Positions 18,659-28,831 of a DNA stretch of 64,000 bases are shown here, piece by piece. The stretch lies in the NCBI GenBank assembly GCA_958295885.1, contig OY282380.1, positions 682,001-746,000 of the forward strand, given 5' to 3'. The DNA is from Arenicellales bacterium. Lineage in GTDB: Bacteria; Pseudomonadota; Gammaproteobacteria; Arenicellales; JAJDZL01. The position numbers and the translations under genes were made by a program. Numbering within the stretch: the first letter of the stretch is position 1; each line of letters opens with the position of its first letter. The notes beneath the pieces were generated by a model, which made no database searches, was not told the origin of the DNA, and saw only the letters and a program-made list of their open reading frames with translations.

Positions 18659-18785
18659 GCGGTTACATAACAAGTTTAACTGATGTGGTTTGATCTTAGT
18701 TGAGACGAATGCAATATATCCGCATTGAATGACGAAGACTGCGACAGAGAGGAAAATTGAATTCGTTCAATATATTCTTGCAACG

Positions 18786-19676
18786 CTATCCGAGCTGGTT
18801 CAGTTGTCTGGCACTTGGCACATACCAATAACTGCCGGAAACTGGAGTTGAAAATTCAGTTAGACGGTCATGCAAACCATCATCACTTACTCCATACATT
18901 CTCTCCATTTGGACTTGAATTCGATTGATGTCACAAGCAAAGGCTACGAAATGCAATCCTCTTTCTTTTAAATTTCCGTGAGGGACGCTTCTTCGTACAA
19001 TTTTTTGTTTTACGCCGTCGACGGTGGCATCTGTACGACTCACATGAGAGGTCTCTGGCATGACGTCGTCATCTAATTCGACACTATCCGCTTTTGTTCT
19101 GCCGATTACTTGTTCCTGCTCCGTCAAACTCAGCTGGTCAAACGCATCAAGATTATGTATCCAGTTTTGAGTAAATCCAAAACTTGCGCCACCGGAACCT
19201 TCAATCAATGCAGCAGCGACAGCCGCTTCATCCACGGGATTTTCCGTTCCATCAATAAAGCCTGTGTAATCTCGATTTTCGAATCGAGTGAATCCCATTA
19301 CTTCTAACTTCTGCTTGAACCCTAATTCCTGCAAGATTTGATCCAGATTACACGCTGAATCCAGATTCCAGGCGTGAGAATCACCCTGAAACCACACCCA
19401 CAAATCACCCTGGGTAGACGGAACCACCGCTCGATGACTAAGAATTTGTTCAAATGGTCTGTACGACCTTGGCACACACGTGGGAGAAAGCGCATTCCAT
19501 AATTCTCTCCCAAATCCGAACAGAACATGTCGCTGACGAATTTCATCAGATTTCAGTTCGGATTGAATCAGTCGACGAAGATGTCCAACCTCCTCCAAGG
19601 ACACGGCAGAGTACTCAACATGCATGTGGTAAGGAACTGTTTCAGTGAGTATTCCTGGCTGAGCAGACAATTGCAT
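18786..19676 (-). CDS. Dye-decolourising (Dyp-type) peroxidase
   Basis: 296 aa. The family motif GFIDGTENP contains the distal Asp (D142). ETSHVSRTD carries the proximal haem-ligating His (H211). VRRSVPHG provides the distal Arg. No signal peptide or Tat motif and no encapsulin gene, so it is probably cytosolic; Dyp peroxidases can be encapsulin cargo, but the C-terminal tail here is short. It may protect oxygenase-rich metabolism from peroxide. Upstream of the ligase operon, same strand. Confidence 0.87.
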   Translation of the reverse strand: MQLSAQPGILTETVPYHMHVEYSAVSLEEVGHLRRLIQSELKSDEIRQRHVLFGFGRELWNALSPTCVPRSYRPFEQILSHRAVVPSTQGDLWVWFQGDSHAWNLDSACNLDQILQELGFKQKLEVMGFTRFENRDYTGFIDGTENPVDEAAVAAALIEGSGGASFGFTQNWIHNLDAFDQLSLTEQEQVIGRTKADSVELDDDVMPETSHVSRTDATVDGVKQKIVRRSVPHGNLKERGLHFVAFACDINRIQVQMERMYGVSDDGLHDRLTEFSTPVSGSYWYVPSARQLNQLG

Positions 19677-20506
19677 TTTTTCGATCTCCAGTTCAATGCT
19701 TTAATTCTCTAAAATATGCCTCTGTTCTTGTTTTACCACAATTGGCACGCAAAGAAACCTCTGAGTGACTGGCACCTGCATTTGGCAAACGTCGCAGCAG
19801 TTGGTGTTCCCTCAAGCATCAACAGGAACGATAGACCAACACAAAAGTGTATTCATGCAAACAGCAGCACCCTAACCCAATTAATCGGTCCCAACTGAAT
19901 TTTTTAGGATTTATATCGCATAAGGTCGGTACCCGGTAAAATATGTACTCCAATCTGAAAAAACTACATTGGCCGTACCCAACCAGTTTCGCGCAGGTGC
20001 ACGTCACTGGCTTATCTTGCATAGAAGATACGCCTGAATCGCCAAGAAGCCCCTATACGGTCCATGCATGGATTTATAATCTTGGTGAGCTTCGCGGCAA
20101 GAACGAGTTTCGGTAACATAAAGTTGGCTTTTTGTTCGCAATCCCCTGAGTTATATGCCTATCCAAGTGTCAGAAATTCTGTGACATTAAAGAGAATTAA
20201 TCGTGACAGTACTAGGGGTTCAGTTCATCGCTGCTTGAATGTTGCTGATGTACACTGGCAAGAGAATTCAAAATATTTTTGAAAGTCTCAAGTTCCGACT
20301 ACCTCATGTCGCTAATTGTTAGTTTGGAAGAAAGCGTATAGATTAATTTATGCCTCAGTTCCAAAATTGAAATTGCTGGAAATTTTCATTGTAAGAATTT
20401 CAGATGTATTTCAGCAGTTGCCGGTCAGCGAAACATAATCTTCCAAACTATCCAATTAGAACAATTCGATAGTCTGGATCTCATACCGTTCAGACAAAGA
20501 ACATCA
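19677..20506. other. Long intergenic region before the R-M genes
   Basis: 830 bp without a supported gene. Short open stretches on both strands lack good starts or family motifs. The AT content rises towards the methyltransferase gene. This probably marks the left junction of the restriction-modification insertion. No direct repeat with the right flank was recognised by eye. Confidence 0.4.
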
Positions 20507-21490
20507 ATGTTAACAACTGCAAACCCAAATCTTAAAAACTATTTGCCAAAGGCGGTGGCATCCCTTTCTGACCCAAAGACAGAAATTCCTCGAATTGCCA
20601 AGGATAAGAATCTACTGATGCAGATCGATGCCGCAGTTTGTCAGATACCAACACGCCATGATCTATTTCGAACTGATTCTCGTAATATGTCATTTATTCC
20701 TGATAAATCCATTCATCTAGTAGTGACTTCTCCCCCGTATTGGACCCTTAAGAAATACCGAGATCACGAAGATCAGTTAGGGGATATTAATGATTACGAT
20801 GAGTTCTTGAAAGCGCTGGATTTAGTGTGGGAAAATTGTTACCGAGTGCTGGTTCCAGGTGGAAGAATTGTCTGTGTTATTGGTGATGTGTGTCTATCCA
20901 GAAGAAAGAATAAGGGGCGACATACAGTTGTTCCGCTTCACGCATCTATTCAGGAACATTGCAGAAAAATAGGTTTTGACAATCTAGCTCCAATTATTTG
21001 GCACAAGATTGCCAACGCAAACTATGAAACAAAGGGAAATAGCGCTGGATTCCTTGGTAAACCGTATGAACCAAATGGGGTGATCAAGAACGATATTGAA
21101 TATATCCTGATGGAACGTAAACATGGTGGATACAGAAAACCATCAGTTGCAAAACGGGTGTTATCCATTATCTCTGATGAAAATCACAAGCAATGGTTTC
21201 GGTCTATTTGGACTGGAATAAGCGGTGCGTCTACGAGAAACCATCCTGCACCCTACCCAGAAATTCTTGCAGAACGTTTGATTAGAATGTTCAGTTTTGT
21301 AGGAGACACCGTATTAGACCCATTTTGGGGAACTGGAACAACAACGGTTGCTGCTGCAAAGTGGGGAAGAAACAGCGTAGGCATTGAACTGGACCCGAAA
21401 TATTTTGATTCGGCTGTAAATCGAATTGACAAGGCTACATGTTCCTTATTCTCTCACGCTGAAGTCAAGGTAAGGATCAAAAACAAATAG
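20507..21490 (+). CDS. Type II DNA methyltransferase, beta-class
   Basis: 327 aa. Catalytic motif IV TSPPYW (about residues 75-80) precedes the SAM motif DPFWGTGTTTVAAAKWGRN, giving the beta-class order found in N4-cytosine and some N6-adenine methylases. LVPGGRIVCVIGDV and SFVGDTVLDP are also present. The stop is one base before the ATG of the endonuclease gene, so the two form an operon. It should protect the same site as the neighbour, predicted CTCGAG from the nuclease family. Confidence 0.9.
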   Translation: MLTTANPNLKNYLPKAVASLSDPKTEIPRIAKDKNLLMQIDAAVCQIPTRHDLFRTDSRNMSFIPDKSIHLVVTSPPYWTLKKYRDHEDQLGDINDYDEFLKALDLVWENCYRVLVPGGRIVCVIGDVCLSRRKNKGRHTVVPLHASIQEHCRKIGFDNLAPIIWHKIANANYETKGNSAGFLGKPYEPNGVIKNDIEYILMERKHGGYRKPSVAKRVLSIISDENHKQWFRSIWTGISGASTRNHPAPYPEILAERLIRMFSFVGDTVLDPFWGTGTTTVAAAKWGRNSVGIELDPKYFDSAVNRIDKATCSLFSHAEVKVRIKNK

Positions 21491-21491
21491 C

Positions 21492-22217
21492 ATGTATTCT
21501 TCAGATCAAGTTGCACAAGCTGTTGAACACTTTTGGTCTACCAGGCTGAAGCAGGAAAAAAAGCAAGGTTCAAAATCTGGCGTGAAGGACGCAGGGAATA
21601 GAAGCGCTGTAACTGGCGGTTCACAACTTGACGGATTTATTCAACTGCTTGCGACTATCCTTGAAAATACTGGCTTACCGGACCATGTTATTTTCACGAA
21701 GAAAACTGTCTTGCCGGGATACTTCAGACCCACGAAGAGTTGGGACTTGGTTGTTGTAGTGGATGGTGAGTTATTGGCAACCATTGAATTTAAGTCGCAT
21801 GTGGGACCATCTTTCGGCAACAATTTCAACAACCGAGTTGAAGAAGCGTTAGGAAGTGCTACCGATTTTTTGACAGCTTATCGAGAAGGAGCATTCAAGC
21901 CTTCAAAAAAACCATGGTTAGGTTGGCTGATGTTGTTGGAAGATTCCGATAGGTCACGGACATCCGTACGGGTTGCTGAGCCTCACTTTCAAGTAATTGA
22001 GGAATTTAGAGGGTCTTCTTACACCAAAAGGTATGAATTATTCTGTGAAAAGTTGGTACGAGAACGCTTTTATGATGCGACCTGCCTGTTAGTGTCTGAC
22101 CGAAAGAACGGCTTGAATGGGGCATATTCTGAACCAAATCAAGAAATAAATTTCAGAAATTTTGTGACTTCCCTAAGTGCGTATGCAATTGCTTTTGTAA
22201 AAATGCGGGAAACATAA
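21492..22217 (+). CDS. Type II restriction endonuclease, PaeR7I/XhoI family
   Basis: 241 aa. RSAVTGGSQLDGFIQLLATI, LPGYFRPTKSWDLVVVVDGE and LLATIEFKSHVGPSFGNNFN are highly characteristic of PaeR7I/XhoI-type enzymes, which cut C^TCGAG. The WDLVV...EFKSHVG segment is the PD-(D/E)XK catalytic core (D, E and K visible). Full length with no frame damage, so the system may be active. Several CTCGAG sites remain in the window (for example near 1618 and 42223). Confidence 0.9.
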   Translation: MYSSDQVAQAVEHFWSTRLKQEKKQGSKSGVKDAGNRSAVTGGSQLDGFIQLLATILENTGLPDHVIFTKKTVLPGYFRPTKSWDLVVVVDGELLATIEFKSHVGPSFGNNFNNRVEEALGSATDFLTAYREGAFKPSKKPWLGWLMLLEDSDRSRTSVRVAEPHFQVIEEFRGSSYTKRYELFCEKLVRERFYDATCLLVSDRKNGLNGAYSEPNQEINFRNFVTSLSAYAIAFVKMRET

Positions 22218-22439
22218 GCGACATAAAGAGCGGACAATATTTGTGGAATCATTCGTAAAGTCAAATTCATTTGACAATTCGACTGGTCTAACATGCAACC
22301 GATGCTCCGGTAACAGCCGCGTATCGATAGCGGTGAAACGACGGAACTGACTTTCGCATTGCAGCGAGAGTAAACAAATCAGTCAATCATCAATGCAATG
22401 TTAGTATGCCCATAGGGTCCAATAAACTCGGCAACGTAA

Positions 22440-23771
22440 TTACCTTCGTCTTTCGAGTGTCATGGGCAAGCCACCTTTTGGATGAAGTACGATCTGCCCA
22501 ATTGGATGAGGTTTATATCCTTCCTTAGCCCGTAGACGCCACTTTTGAGCGATCATTGCGAGTAGTAAATGCGCTTCTAGTAGGGAAAACGACGCTCCAA
22601 TGCAAATTCTCGGTCCACCACCGAATGGCAAATAAGCAAACCGATGACGGCCGATGCTGTTTTCCGGACTGAATCGTTCTGGCTTGAAATTTTCTGGTTT
22701 TTCCCATAGATCTGGATGACGGTGCGTCAACCAAATGTTGATGACAATGACACCATTTTTAGGTATGCGTACGCCCTGGACTTCATCATCCGCAATTGCT
22801 TCGCGACCAATTGACGGTACGACGGTAAAAAGACGCATTGTCTCCTGAATTACCCGAAGAGTGTACGGTAAATTCTCCAAATCAGAATAGGTTGGGGTTC
22901 TTCCTCCAAGAACCGCGTCCAATTCCTGATGTAGCTTAGCTTCCACATCAGGAAATTTATGCAATGCGTAAAACACCCAGGTTAGTGCTGTTGCAGTCGT
23001 TTCGTAGCCAGCTGCGTAATAGGAACGAACTTCAGCTTCCAGCTGGCGGTCACTCATTCTCTGGCCGTTTTCCGGATCCACTGACGATAGCAGCATTCCC
23101 AGCAGGTCAGGCTTGGATTCACCGCTTTTCGTTCTTTCTGCAATAATGCTGCGCGCCGCTCGATTTAGAACCCTTTTTGCGGAATAACTGCGTAGACGAG
23201 AAACTCTAGGAACCCATTTCGGTACTCCGAGGAAGTCGATGAACTGCAGCCGAAACTGGGTCATGGTCCGAACTGCGTCTGCAATGGCTGCCGCGTCCCG
23301 ATCATCACTTTGTTTGGAAAACATTGCGCGTGTGATGATCTTCAGCGTTACCATGGACATGTCAGATTGCACATCTATTTGTCTCTGGTCTGAGGGAATT
23401 TGATCCCAGCGATCAAGCAGGTTCTGTGCTTCCTCTATCATTAACGGTGCGAAGCCTTTGATTGTATTCAGTCTAAAAGCTGGAGCCGCTAATTTTCGCT
23501 GTTGACGCCATAATTCACCTTCACTTGTGAAAACCGTCTCTTTGCCCAGCGGCGGTTCCAATAAAAGACGAGTCATTAAAGTCTTGCGATAGTTTTGAGC
23601 ATTTTTCAGCAGGATGTGCTGAATGACTTCCGGGTCTGTCGTCACTGCAGCAACACTCAAGCCAAATCGAGTGAATTCAAGTTTTTCGCCTTTCATTTGT
23701 TGAAAATATCCAACAGGGTCATTTAAACAAAGTCGGCGGACTTCAAACAAAGTCAGTTTCTTGCTACTCAT
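22440..23771 (-). CDS. Cytochrome P450
   Basis: 443-aa soluble bacterial P450. I-helix AGYETTATAL, ExxR in ETMRLF, the PERF/W region as PENFKPERFSPE, and the haem loop FGGGPRICIGASF with C390 as thiolate ligand. It needs external ferredoxin and reductase, none encoded adjacent. The spread of conserved residues resembles self-sufficient-free fatty acid/terpene hydroxylases. Located upstream of R-M and downstream of the FadB-like gene on the same strand; a role in aromatic or lipid oxidation is inferred only. Confidence 0.93.
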   Translation of the reverse strand: MSSKKLTLFEVRRLCLNDPVGYFQQMKGEKLEFTRFGLSVAAVTTDPEVIQHILLKNAQNYRKTLMTRLLLEPPLGKETVFTSEGELWRQQRKLAAPAFRLNTIKGFAPLMIEEAQNLLDRWDQIPSDQRQIDVQSDMSMVTLKIITRAMFSKQSDDRDAAAIADAVRTMTQFRLQFIDFLGVPKWVPRVSRLRSYSAKRVLNRAARSIIAERTKSGESKPDLLGMLLSSVDPENGQRMSDRQLEAEVRSYYAAGYETTATALTWVFYALHKFPDVEAKLHQELDAVLGGRTPTYSDLENLPYTLRVIQETMRLFTVVPSIGREAIADDEVQGVRIPKNGVIVINIWLTHRHPDLWEKPENFKPERFSPENSIGRHRFAYLPFGGGPRICIGASFSLLEAHLLLAMIAQKWRLRAKEGYKPHPIGQIVLHPKGGLPMTLERRR

Positions 23772-24030
23772 CGACTACATTCCAAATTGGCATATTAAAT
23801 TATTTAAACTACCCATCTAATTCTACAAAGGCATTCACAGAATTTCTTTTCTTTCGTGCAATCATCGACATCGTTCCAGCTGTACCTCTTTCTGAATTGA
23901 GCATCTGCGAGAATATGGGAAAGATCTTTCCTCAAATTCCCTAAACTGCTCTTTGTCTTTACATGCGTATTGACTGCTAGACAGCCGGTACTGAAATTTT
24001 TGTTGGAGCAAATTCACTGTATTTGAACCA

Positions 24031-26124
24031 CTAAAGCGATGTGGAATACAGGTCACTGAATGAAAGTCCAGAATCGAGTGCCCGCTTGAGTCCGGCAGCC
24101 GGTTTCCAGATGATTGGATCTTCAGACTCAAGCATCTGTACGTTTTTATAGATCTCGGCCACACCAACGTGATCTGCATAGTACATCAGACCGCCGCGCC
24201 AGTGTGGAAATCCATAACCGTGTACTGTAACGAGATCAATGTCTGTCGTGAATCGTGCAATCCCTTCATCAAGTATGACTAGTGCCTCATTGATCATAGC
24301 CATCAGAATCCGATTGCAAATTTCACCATCAGTGAAGTTTCGACGCCTGATTCCGACTTTTTCTGATTCTTGGACAATAAGCGCCTTTACTGCAGGGTCT
24401 TCGTTCTTGGTCCTGTGATCGGTATATTGATACCACCCTGCATTCACCTTCTTTCCCAGCTTTCCTCGTTCAACCATTCGATCGGCAATCGGTACATAGC
24501 GACGTTTAGGGTCGCGTACAGCATCAAGACGTCTGCGATTTGCGTAAGCAATGTCCAGACCAGAAAGATCCTGAGCCTCATACGGCCCCATGGGATACCC
24601 GAATGCAACCATTGCTTTGTCAATCTGATAGGGTGAAGAGCCGTCCATAAGTATCATGTCGGCGATTTCTCGACTGCGAGCGAGGATACGGTTACCTATA
24701 AATCCATCACAAACACCAGCCAACACGGGAATTTTTTGTAGTTTGACTGCCAAATCAAAACAGCTGGAAACTGTCGAGTCGCTGGTGTGTTTTGCTTTGA
24801 TGACTTCAATCAGCTTCATGATATGCGCTGGATTGAAAAAATGAAGTCCGACTACACGACTCGGATCGCCCACTGAGGACGCAATGTGATTGATGTCCAG
24901 ATAAGACGTGTTGGTTGCAAGTATTGCAGAATGTGGAAGTGAATCTTCGAAAGACGCAAACACTGATTTTTTTACGCCTAAATCTTCAAAGACCGCTTCA
25001 ATAGCAAGATCAACTTTGGGAAGGTTGGTTCGACCGAGCACAATCTCGAGCTGCTTTCTACGTCGTTGCGCTTGATTAAAACCGATTAATCCTCGGTCGA
25101 CTGCTGCATCAAATAATTTTTGAACGTTGGCTCGTGCACGCTCAGCAGCATGCTCGTTGATCTCGATGATCTGAACCGATATTCCAATTGACTGTAGTGC
25201 GTAGGCGATGGCCGCACCCATTGTTCCTCCACCTGCCACGACTGCAGCGCGAATGGAGCGGACTTGCGCGGACTTGGCAACACGAGATGGATCAATCGCT
25301 GCTTTTTCACATAAGTGCAGGTGCCAGAGCGCTCTGGCCTGAATTGAAGATTGAAGTTCAAGGAAAGCATTCCGTTCTGCTTTGGTACCATGGTCGAAGC
25401 AGACTCCGGTTGAAAGTGCAACCAGTTCTGCTGCCTTCAAAGGAGCAATCTGCTGCGGTTTTTTTACAGCAGCTAGTTTTTGAGCACGCTGCCAGGCAGT
25501 TTCATCCCACTCGACGAGAGGGTGCTGAGAAAGTGGCGCTTGATGACTCAACCCACTAACGTCACATCCTTTCGCGGCAGCAAGGACATCGTCGTCCACT
25601 AAGTCGACCAAACCGTAACTCAGAGCATCTACAGCGTTGACGGGGCGACCGGAGGTAATCATCTGAAGTGCAGTTTCGAACCCAACGAGTCGAGGAAGCC
25701 GTTGTGTAGCGCCAGCAGACGGAATCAGTCCGAGCGTGACTTCGGGAAACCCGATTTTTACACTTCGACTCGAGATTCGCAGACGACAGGCAAGTGCCAG
25801 CGCCGCACCCGCACCGAATGCATCATCGTCTAGGGCGGCGATCCACGGCGCAGAGGATTTTTCAATTTCTCCCACTACATCTGACAATTGCGCGTTCCAA
25901 TCTGCATATTTTTTCTCAAGGATGTCCGCGGTTACAGGATGCAGTGCACAGAATCCGGTCAGAATGACCCGGTCCACTTCCCGATTTTCACGGAGAATTC
26001 TTGCAGCGTCAGCTAATTCCAGAAGAACTTTTTCGAAGAGCTCATCTGCCGATGAATGGTCTATCGATATGATCGCGGTACTGGAGTCGATTAGAAGATC
26101 TACAGCTGATGGAACATTACTCAT
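24031..26124 (-). CDS. Enoyl-CoA hydratase / 3-hydroxyacyl-CoA dehydrogenase fusion (FadB/FadJ-like)
   Basis: 697 aa. N-terminal crotonase domain (1-190) then 3-hydroxyacyl-CoA dehydrogenase from about 295 (VVAGGGTMGAAIAYAL NAD motif, GLHFFNPAHIMKLIEVI with catalytic His, DGFIGNRIL) and a second HAD C-terminal domain. In the crotonase part the second catalytic glutamate is kept (GFPEVTLGL, E128), but the first, normally in a GGxEL motif, is alanine (FGAGAALALACR, A108). Hydratase activity may therefore be weak or altered towards isomerase. Same strand as boxRBC, so it may carry out the beta-oxidation-like end of the box pathway to succinyl- and acetyl-CoA. Confidence 0.88.
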   Translation of the reverse strand: MSNVPSAVDLLIDSSTAIISIDHSSADELFEKVLLELADAARILRENREVDRVILTGFCALHPVTADILEKKYADWNAQLSDVVGEIEKSSAPWIAALDDDAFGAGAALALACRLRISSRSVKIGFPEVTLGLIPSAGATQRLPRLVGFETALQMITSGRPVNAVDALSYGLVDLVDDDVLAAAKGCDVSGLSHQAPLSQHPLVEWDETAWQRAQKLAAVKKPQQIAPLKAAELVALSTGVCFDHGTKAERNAFLELQSSIQARALWHLHLCEKAAIDPSRVAKSAQVRSIRAAVVAGGGTMGAAIAYALQSIGISVQIIEINEHAAERARANVQKLFDAAVDRGLIGFNQAQRRRKQLEIVLGRTNLPKVDLAIEAVFEDLGVKKSVFASFEDSLPHSAILATNTSYLDINHIASSVGDPSRVVGLHFFNPAHIMKLIEVIKAKHTSDSTVSSCFDLAVKLQKIPVLAGVCDGFIGNRILARSREIADMILMDGSSPYQIDKAMVAFGYPMGPYEAQDLSGLDIAYANRRRLDAVRDPKRRYVPIADRMVERGKLGKKVNAGWYQYTDHRTKNEDPAVKALIVQESEKVGIRRRNFTDGEICNRILMAMINEALVILDEGIARFTTDIDLVTVHGYGFPHWRGGLMYYADHVGVAEIYKNVQMLESEDPIIWKPAAGLKRALDSGLSFSDLYSTSL

Positions 26125-26328
26125 TCTATTTTCACACGAGACACGAACCAGCTTGCGACTCTTTAATTTTGTAATGGTGAATGTGACTGATTTTCGTCTT
26201 CCTCGCTAAATCAACATTACAAAATTCGTGCAATTTTACCGAATGACGTCCAATTTGTATTCGTTGCGCAGCCTCTACATTTGCTGTTTTCAGAAGTGCT
26301 GTGCAAAATGTGATTTAAAAATTGAACG

Positions 26329-27288
26329 CTAACGCGTAATGTCTGAACCGTTCCCATCAGCGGCATTGAAACTGTTGTATGCGCACACCATGTTTTCCAA
26401 GCTTTCAGTCAGCGTACGTCCGCTGGTATCAACGGAGCAGTCTGCCTGTGAATACAGGCTTGCTCGACTTGCCAGAATTGACTTTAATTTCTGCATCGCC
26501 TTTGGATATCCGGCAATCGGACGGATATCGCCTTGCGCTCGCACTCGCTCCATATGCTCTTCGGGTGACGCCTTTACCCATATGGTGTGAAAGTTCTGCA
26601 AAAGAAGCGTGAACGTGTCGGGTTCCGAGACAATGCCACCACTTGCCGCCAACACCAAGCGTTCCGACTCCTCGATGATGCTGTTTAGCGCCTGTCGTTC
26701 GAATTGCCGGTACCCATCCATTCCATAAAGAGCTATGATTTCGGATACAGGTATTTCACATATTTTTTCAATGACGCGATTCAGTTCGACAAACTCCCAT
26801 GAAATATTTTCGGCTAGCAGTCTGCCAAGGCTTGATTTCCCGGCTCCGCGAAGACCGATCAGGCAGACTCGTTTCTTTTTTGATTCCAATGTCGCATCTG
26901 ATTCAAGAACGCGTATGACACGCGTTCGGGTTTCTGGACTCACAGTCTGCAACAGCGATAGGATTCTGAAATCATCAATATCATCACTGCGATCTTCCAT
27001 CAGCCAGCCAGGTTTGCGTCCGAGGGCAGAGGCTATTCGGTATAGCAGTGCGAGCGATATGTTCCCCGAACCGCTTTCCAGTTGCGCGAGATAACGCTGT
27101 GAAACCCCCGAAAGTTCGGAAAGAAGACGACGTGAAATTTCCTTCTGCTCTCGAGTATGGCGAATTCGTTTACCAATATTGGCGATGAACTCGTTGACTT
27201 CCCGTTCGTGAGCGCGCACAGTTGCAGACGTCATAGACTGATGGCGCTGTGTTTCTTCCATTTGTGATTCGAGATCAGTTTGACTCAA
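26329..27288 (-). CDS. boxR: BoxR/BzdR-type regulator (HTH plus shikimate-kinase-like domain)
   Basis: 319 aa. An XRE helix-turn-helix (RIRHTREQKEISRRLLSELS ... RYLAQLESGSGNIS, about 40-90) fused to a shikimate-kinase-like effector domain with Walker A GLRGAGKSSLGRLL at about 144-157. This fusion is diagnostic for regulators of benzoate catabolism that sense benzoyl-CoA. It lies 10 bp downstream of boxB on the same strand. Start: TTG at 27288 or ATG at 27261; the ATG leaves all homologous sequence intact. Confidence 0.9.
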   Translation of the reverse strand: MSQTDLESQMEETQRHQSMTSATVRAHEREVNEFIANIGKRIRHTREQKEISRRLLSELSGVSQRYLAQLESGSGNISLALLYRIASALGRKPGWLMEDRSDDIDDFRILSLLQTVSPETRTRVIRVLESDATLESKKKRVCLIGLRGAGKSSLGRLLAENISWEFVELNRVIEKICEIPVSEIIALYGMDGYRQFERQALNSIIEESERLVLAASGGIVSEPDTFTLLLQNFHTIWVKASPEEHMERVRAQGDIRPIAGYPKAMQKLKSILASRASLYSQADCSVDTSGRTLTESLENMVCAYNSFNAADGNGSDITR

Positions 27289-27298
27289 CGAATTGTCT

Positions 27299-28750
27299 TC
27301 AAGCCATGTGCAGTTTCACAAATTCGAAATCGCCCGGTCTATTGTTGATGCCAAATTTGGGTGGTGCGATCCAGCTTGCATATTCACCCGGCACATAGCA
27401 GGGCTGCATGAGAGATCGAATGAATTCTTCGTCCGATGGAACCGGCAGCCACTCGCCCCGTTTAATGTCAAAATCTTCACGCGATACAATTTCGCCCTCT
27501 GGGCTGATCGAATAGCCTGCGAAAACGCCGATCATGCGGTTAAAGCCTTCGTACGGCAGTTTCAATTTGTATTCGATGTCGGCACGTTCGATAATTTGGT
27601 TCCAACGTCGGACACCCGCCGACGCGTCTTTACTGTAATCATCACGTAGACGCATGTTTATTCCTTTAAGTGCTGGTAATTTTTCCCACTTGAATTCACC
27701 GTCTCTGAAATGGACGACCGGATAGGTGGAGTCATTGAGTTTGTGGTCATCGTTTAATCTGTTTTCCTTGAAACGACCTTTAATGCCAGCATTGAATGCA
27801 TTTGCTGCATTGGTCGAGACTTCCTGACCGAATAGGTCCAAAGACAGAGAGTAATGTAAATTTATCTTTCGTTGAATTGTTGGAAGATCTATGACTCTCA
27901 GGTCCCGGATTTTTTCGATTTCGTACGGATCGGAAATTCCAGCTTCATTCATTTTTTGACAAGTACGTCGAATAATTCTTGCGACACCGGACTCGCCAAC
28001 GAACATGTGAAACGCCTCTTCAGTGAGCATAAAACGACAGGTACGAGACAGCGGATCAAATCCCGACTGCGCCAGAGACTCCAGTTGCATTTTGCCGTCG
28101 CGGTCGGTAAATGTCGTGAACATGAAAAATGAAAGCCAATCCGGTGTCTCCTCATTGAAAGCGCCGAGCAGTCGCGGAACATCCTCGGAGCCCGAGCGTC
28201 GTCGAAGCAAATCATCCGCTTCTTCACGTCCGTTTCTGCCGAAAAATTTGTGGAGCAGATAAACCATAGCCCACAGGTGGCGGGCTTCTTCCACGTTTAT
28301 CTGAAACAGGTTGCGCAGGTCATAGAGCGATGGCGCGGTAAGACCCAGAAATCTCTGCTGCTCGACCGAAGCTGGTTCAGTATCCCCCTGAATGACAATG
28401 AGCCGCTGCAACATGGCGCGATATTCACCTGGCACTTCCTGCCAAGCGGGTTCTCCAAAATGTTCACCGCAGGGAATTTTTCGATCTTTGACTTTAGGCG
28501 CAAGCAAAATTCCCCATCTGTATTCAGGCATTCGAACGTAGTCATATTTGGCCCAGCCCTTAGGATCGACAGAAACCGCAGTTCGAAGATATACAGGTGA
28601 ATTCTGGAAGTGTTTGGGAATGAGAACTTTCCACCAATCAATGAACCCCGGATGCCATTTCTCAAGCGCTTTCTGTACTCGTCTGTCTGAAGATAGACCA
28701 ACATTGTTGGGAATTACCGTGTCATATGCAACATTAACGTATTGAGTCAT
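27299..28750 (-). CDS. boxB: Benzoyl-CoA 2,3-epoxidase, oxygenase subunit
   Basis: Di-iron oxygenase that epoxidises benzoyl-CoA with O2. The 483-aa length equals BoxB (about 470-475). Two carboxylate-bridged iron motifs are seen, NVEEARHLW (about 152-160) and LTEEAFHMF, and the whole protein reads as BoxB from WWKVLIPKHFQ to the C-terminal GDFEFVKLH. It needs electrons from the reductase BoxA, which is not encoded in this window. Between boxC (81 bp upstream) and boxR. Confidence 0.95.
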   Translation of the reverse strand: MTQYVNVAYDTVIPNNVGLSSDRRVQKALEKWHPGFIDWWKVLIPKHFQNSPVYLRTAVSVDPKGWAKYDYVRMPEYRWGILLAPKVKDRKIPCGEHFGEPAWQEVPGEYRAMLQRLIVIQGDTEPASVEQQRFLGLTAPSLYDLRNLFQINVEEARHLWAMVYLLHKFFGRNGREEADDLLRRRSGSEDVPRLLGAFNEETPDWLSFFMFTTFTDRDGKMQLESLAQSGFDPLSRTCRFMLTEEAFHMFVGESGVARIIRRTCQKMNEAGISDPYEIEKIRDLRVIDLPTIQRKINLHYSLSLDLFGQEVSTNAANAFNAGIKGRFKENRLNDDHKLNDSTYPVVHFRDGEFKWEKLPALKGINMRLRDDYSKDASAGVRRWNQIIERADIEYKLKLPYEGFNRMIGVFAGYSISPEGEIVSREDFDIKRGEWLPVPSDEEFIRSLMQPCYVPGEYASWIAPPKFGINNRPGDFEFVKLHMA

Positions 28751-28831
28751 TTGGATGTCTCCAGATAAGTGTGGTCATGGGTAGGAATGTACTGATTGAA
28801 TTCAAACTGGCTGCAGACCGAAATGCGCCCA

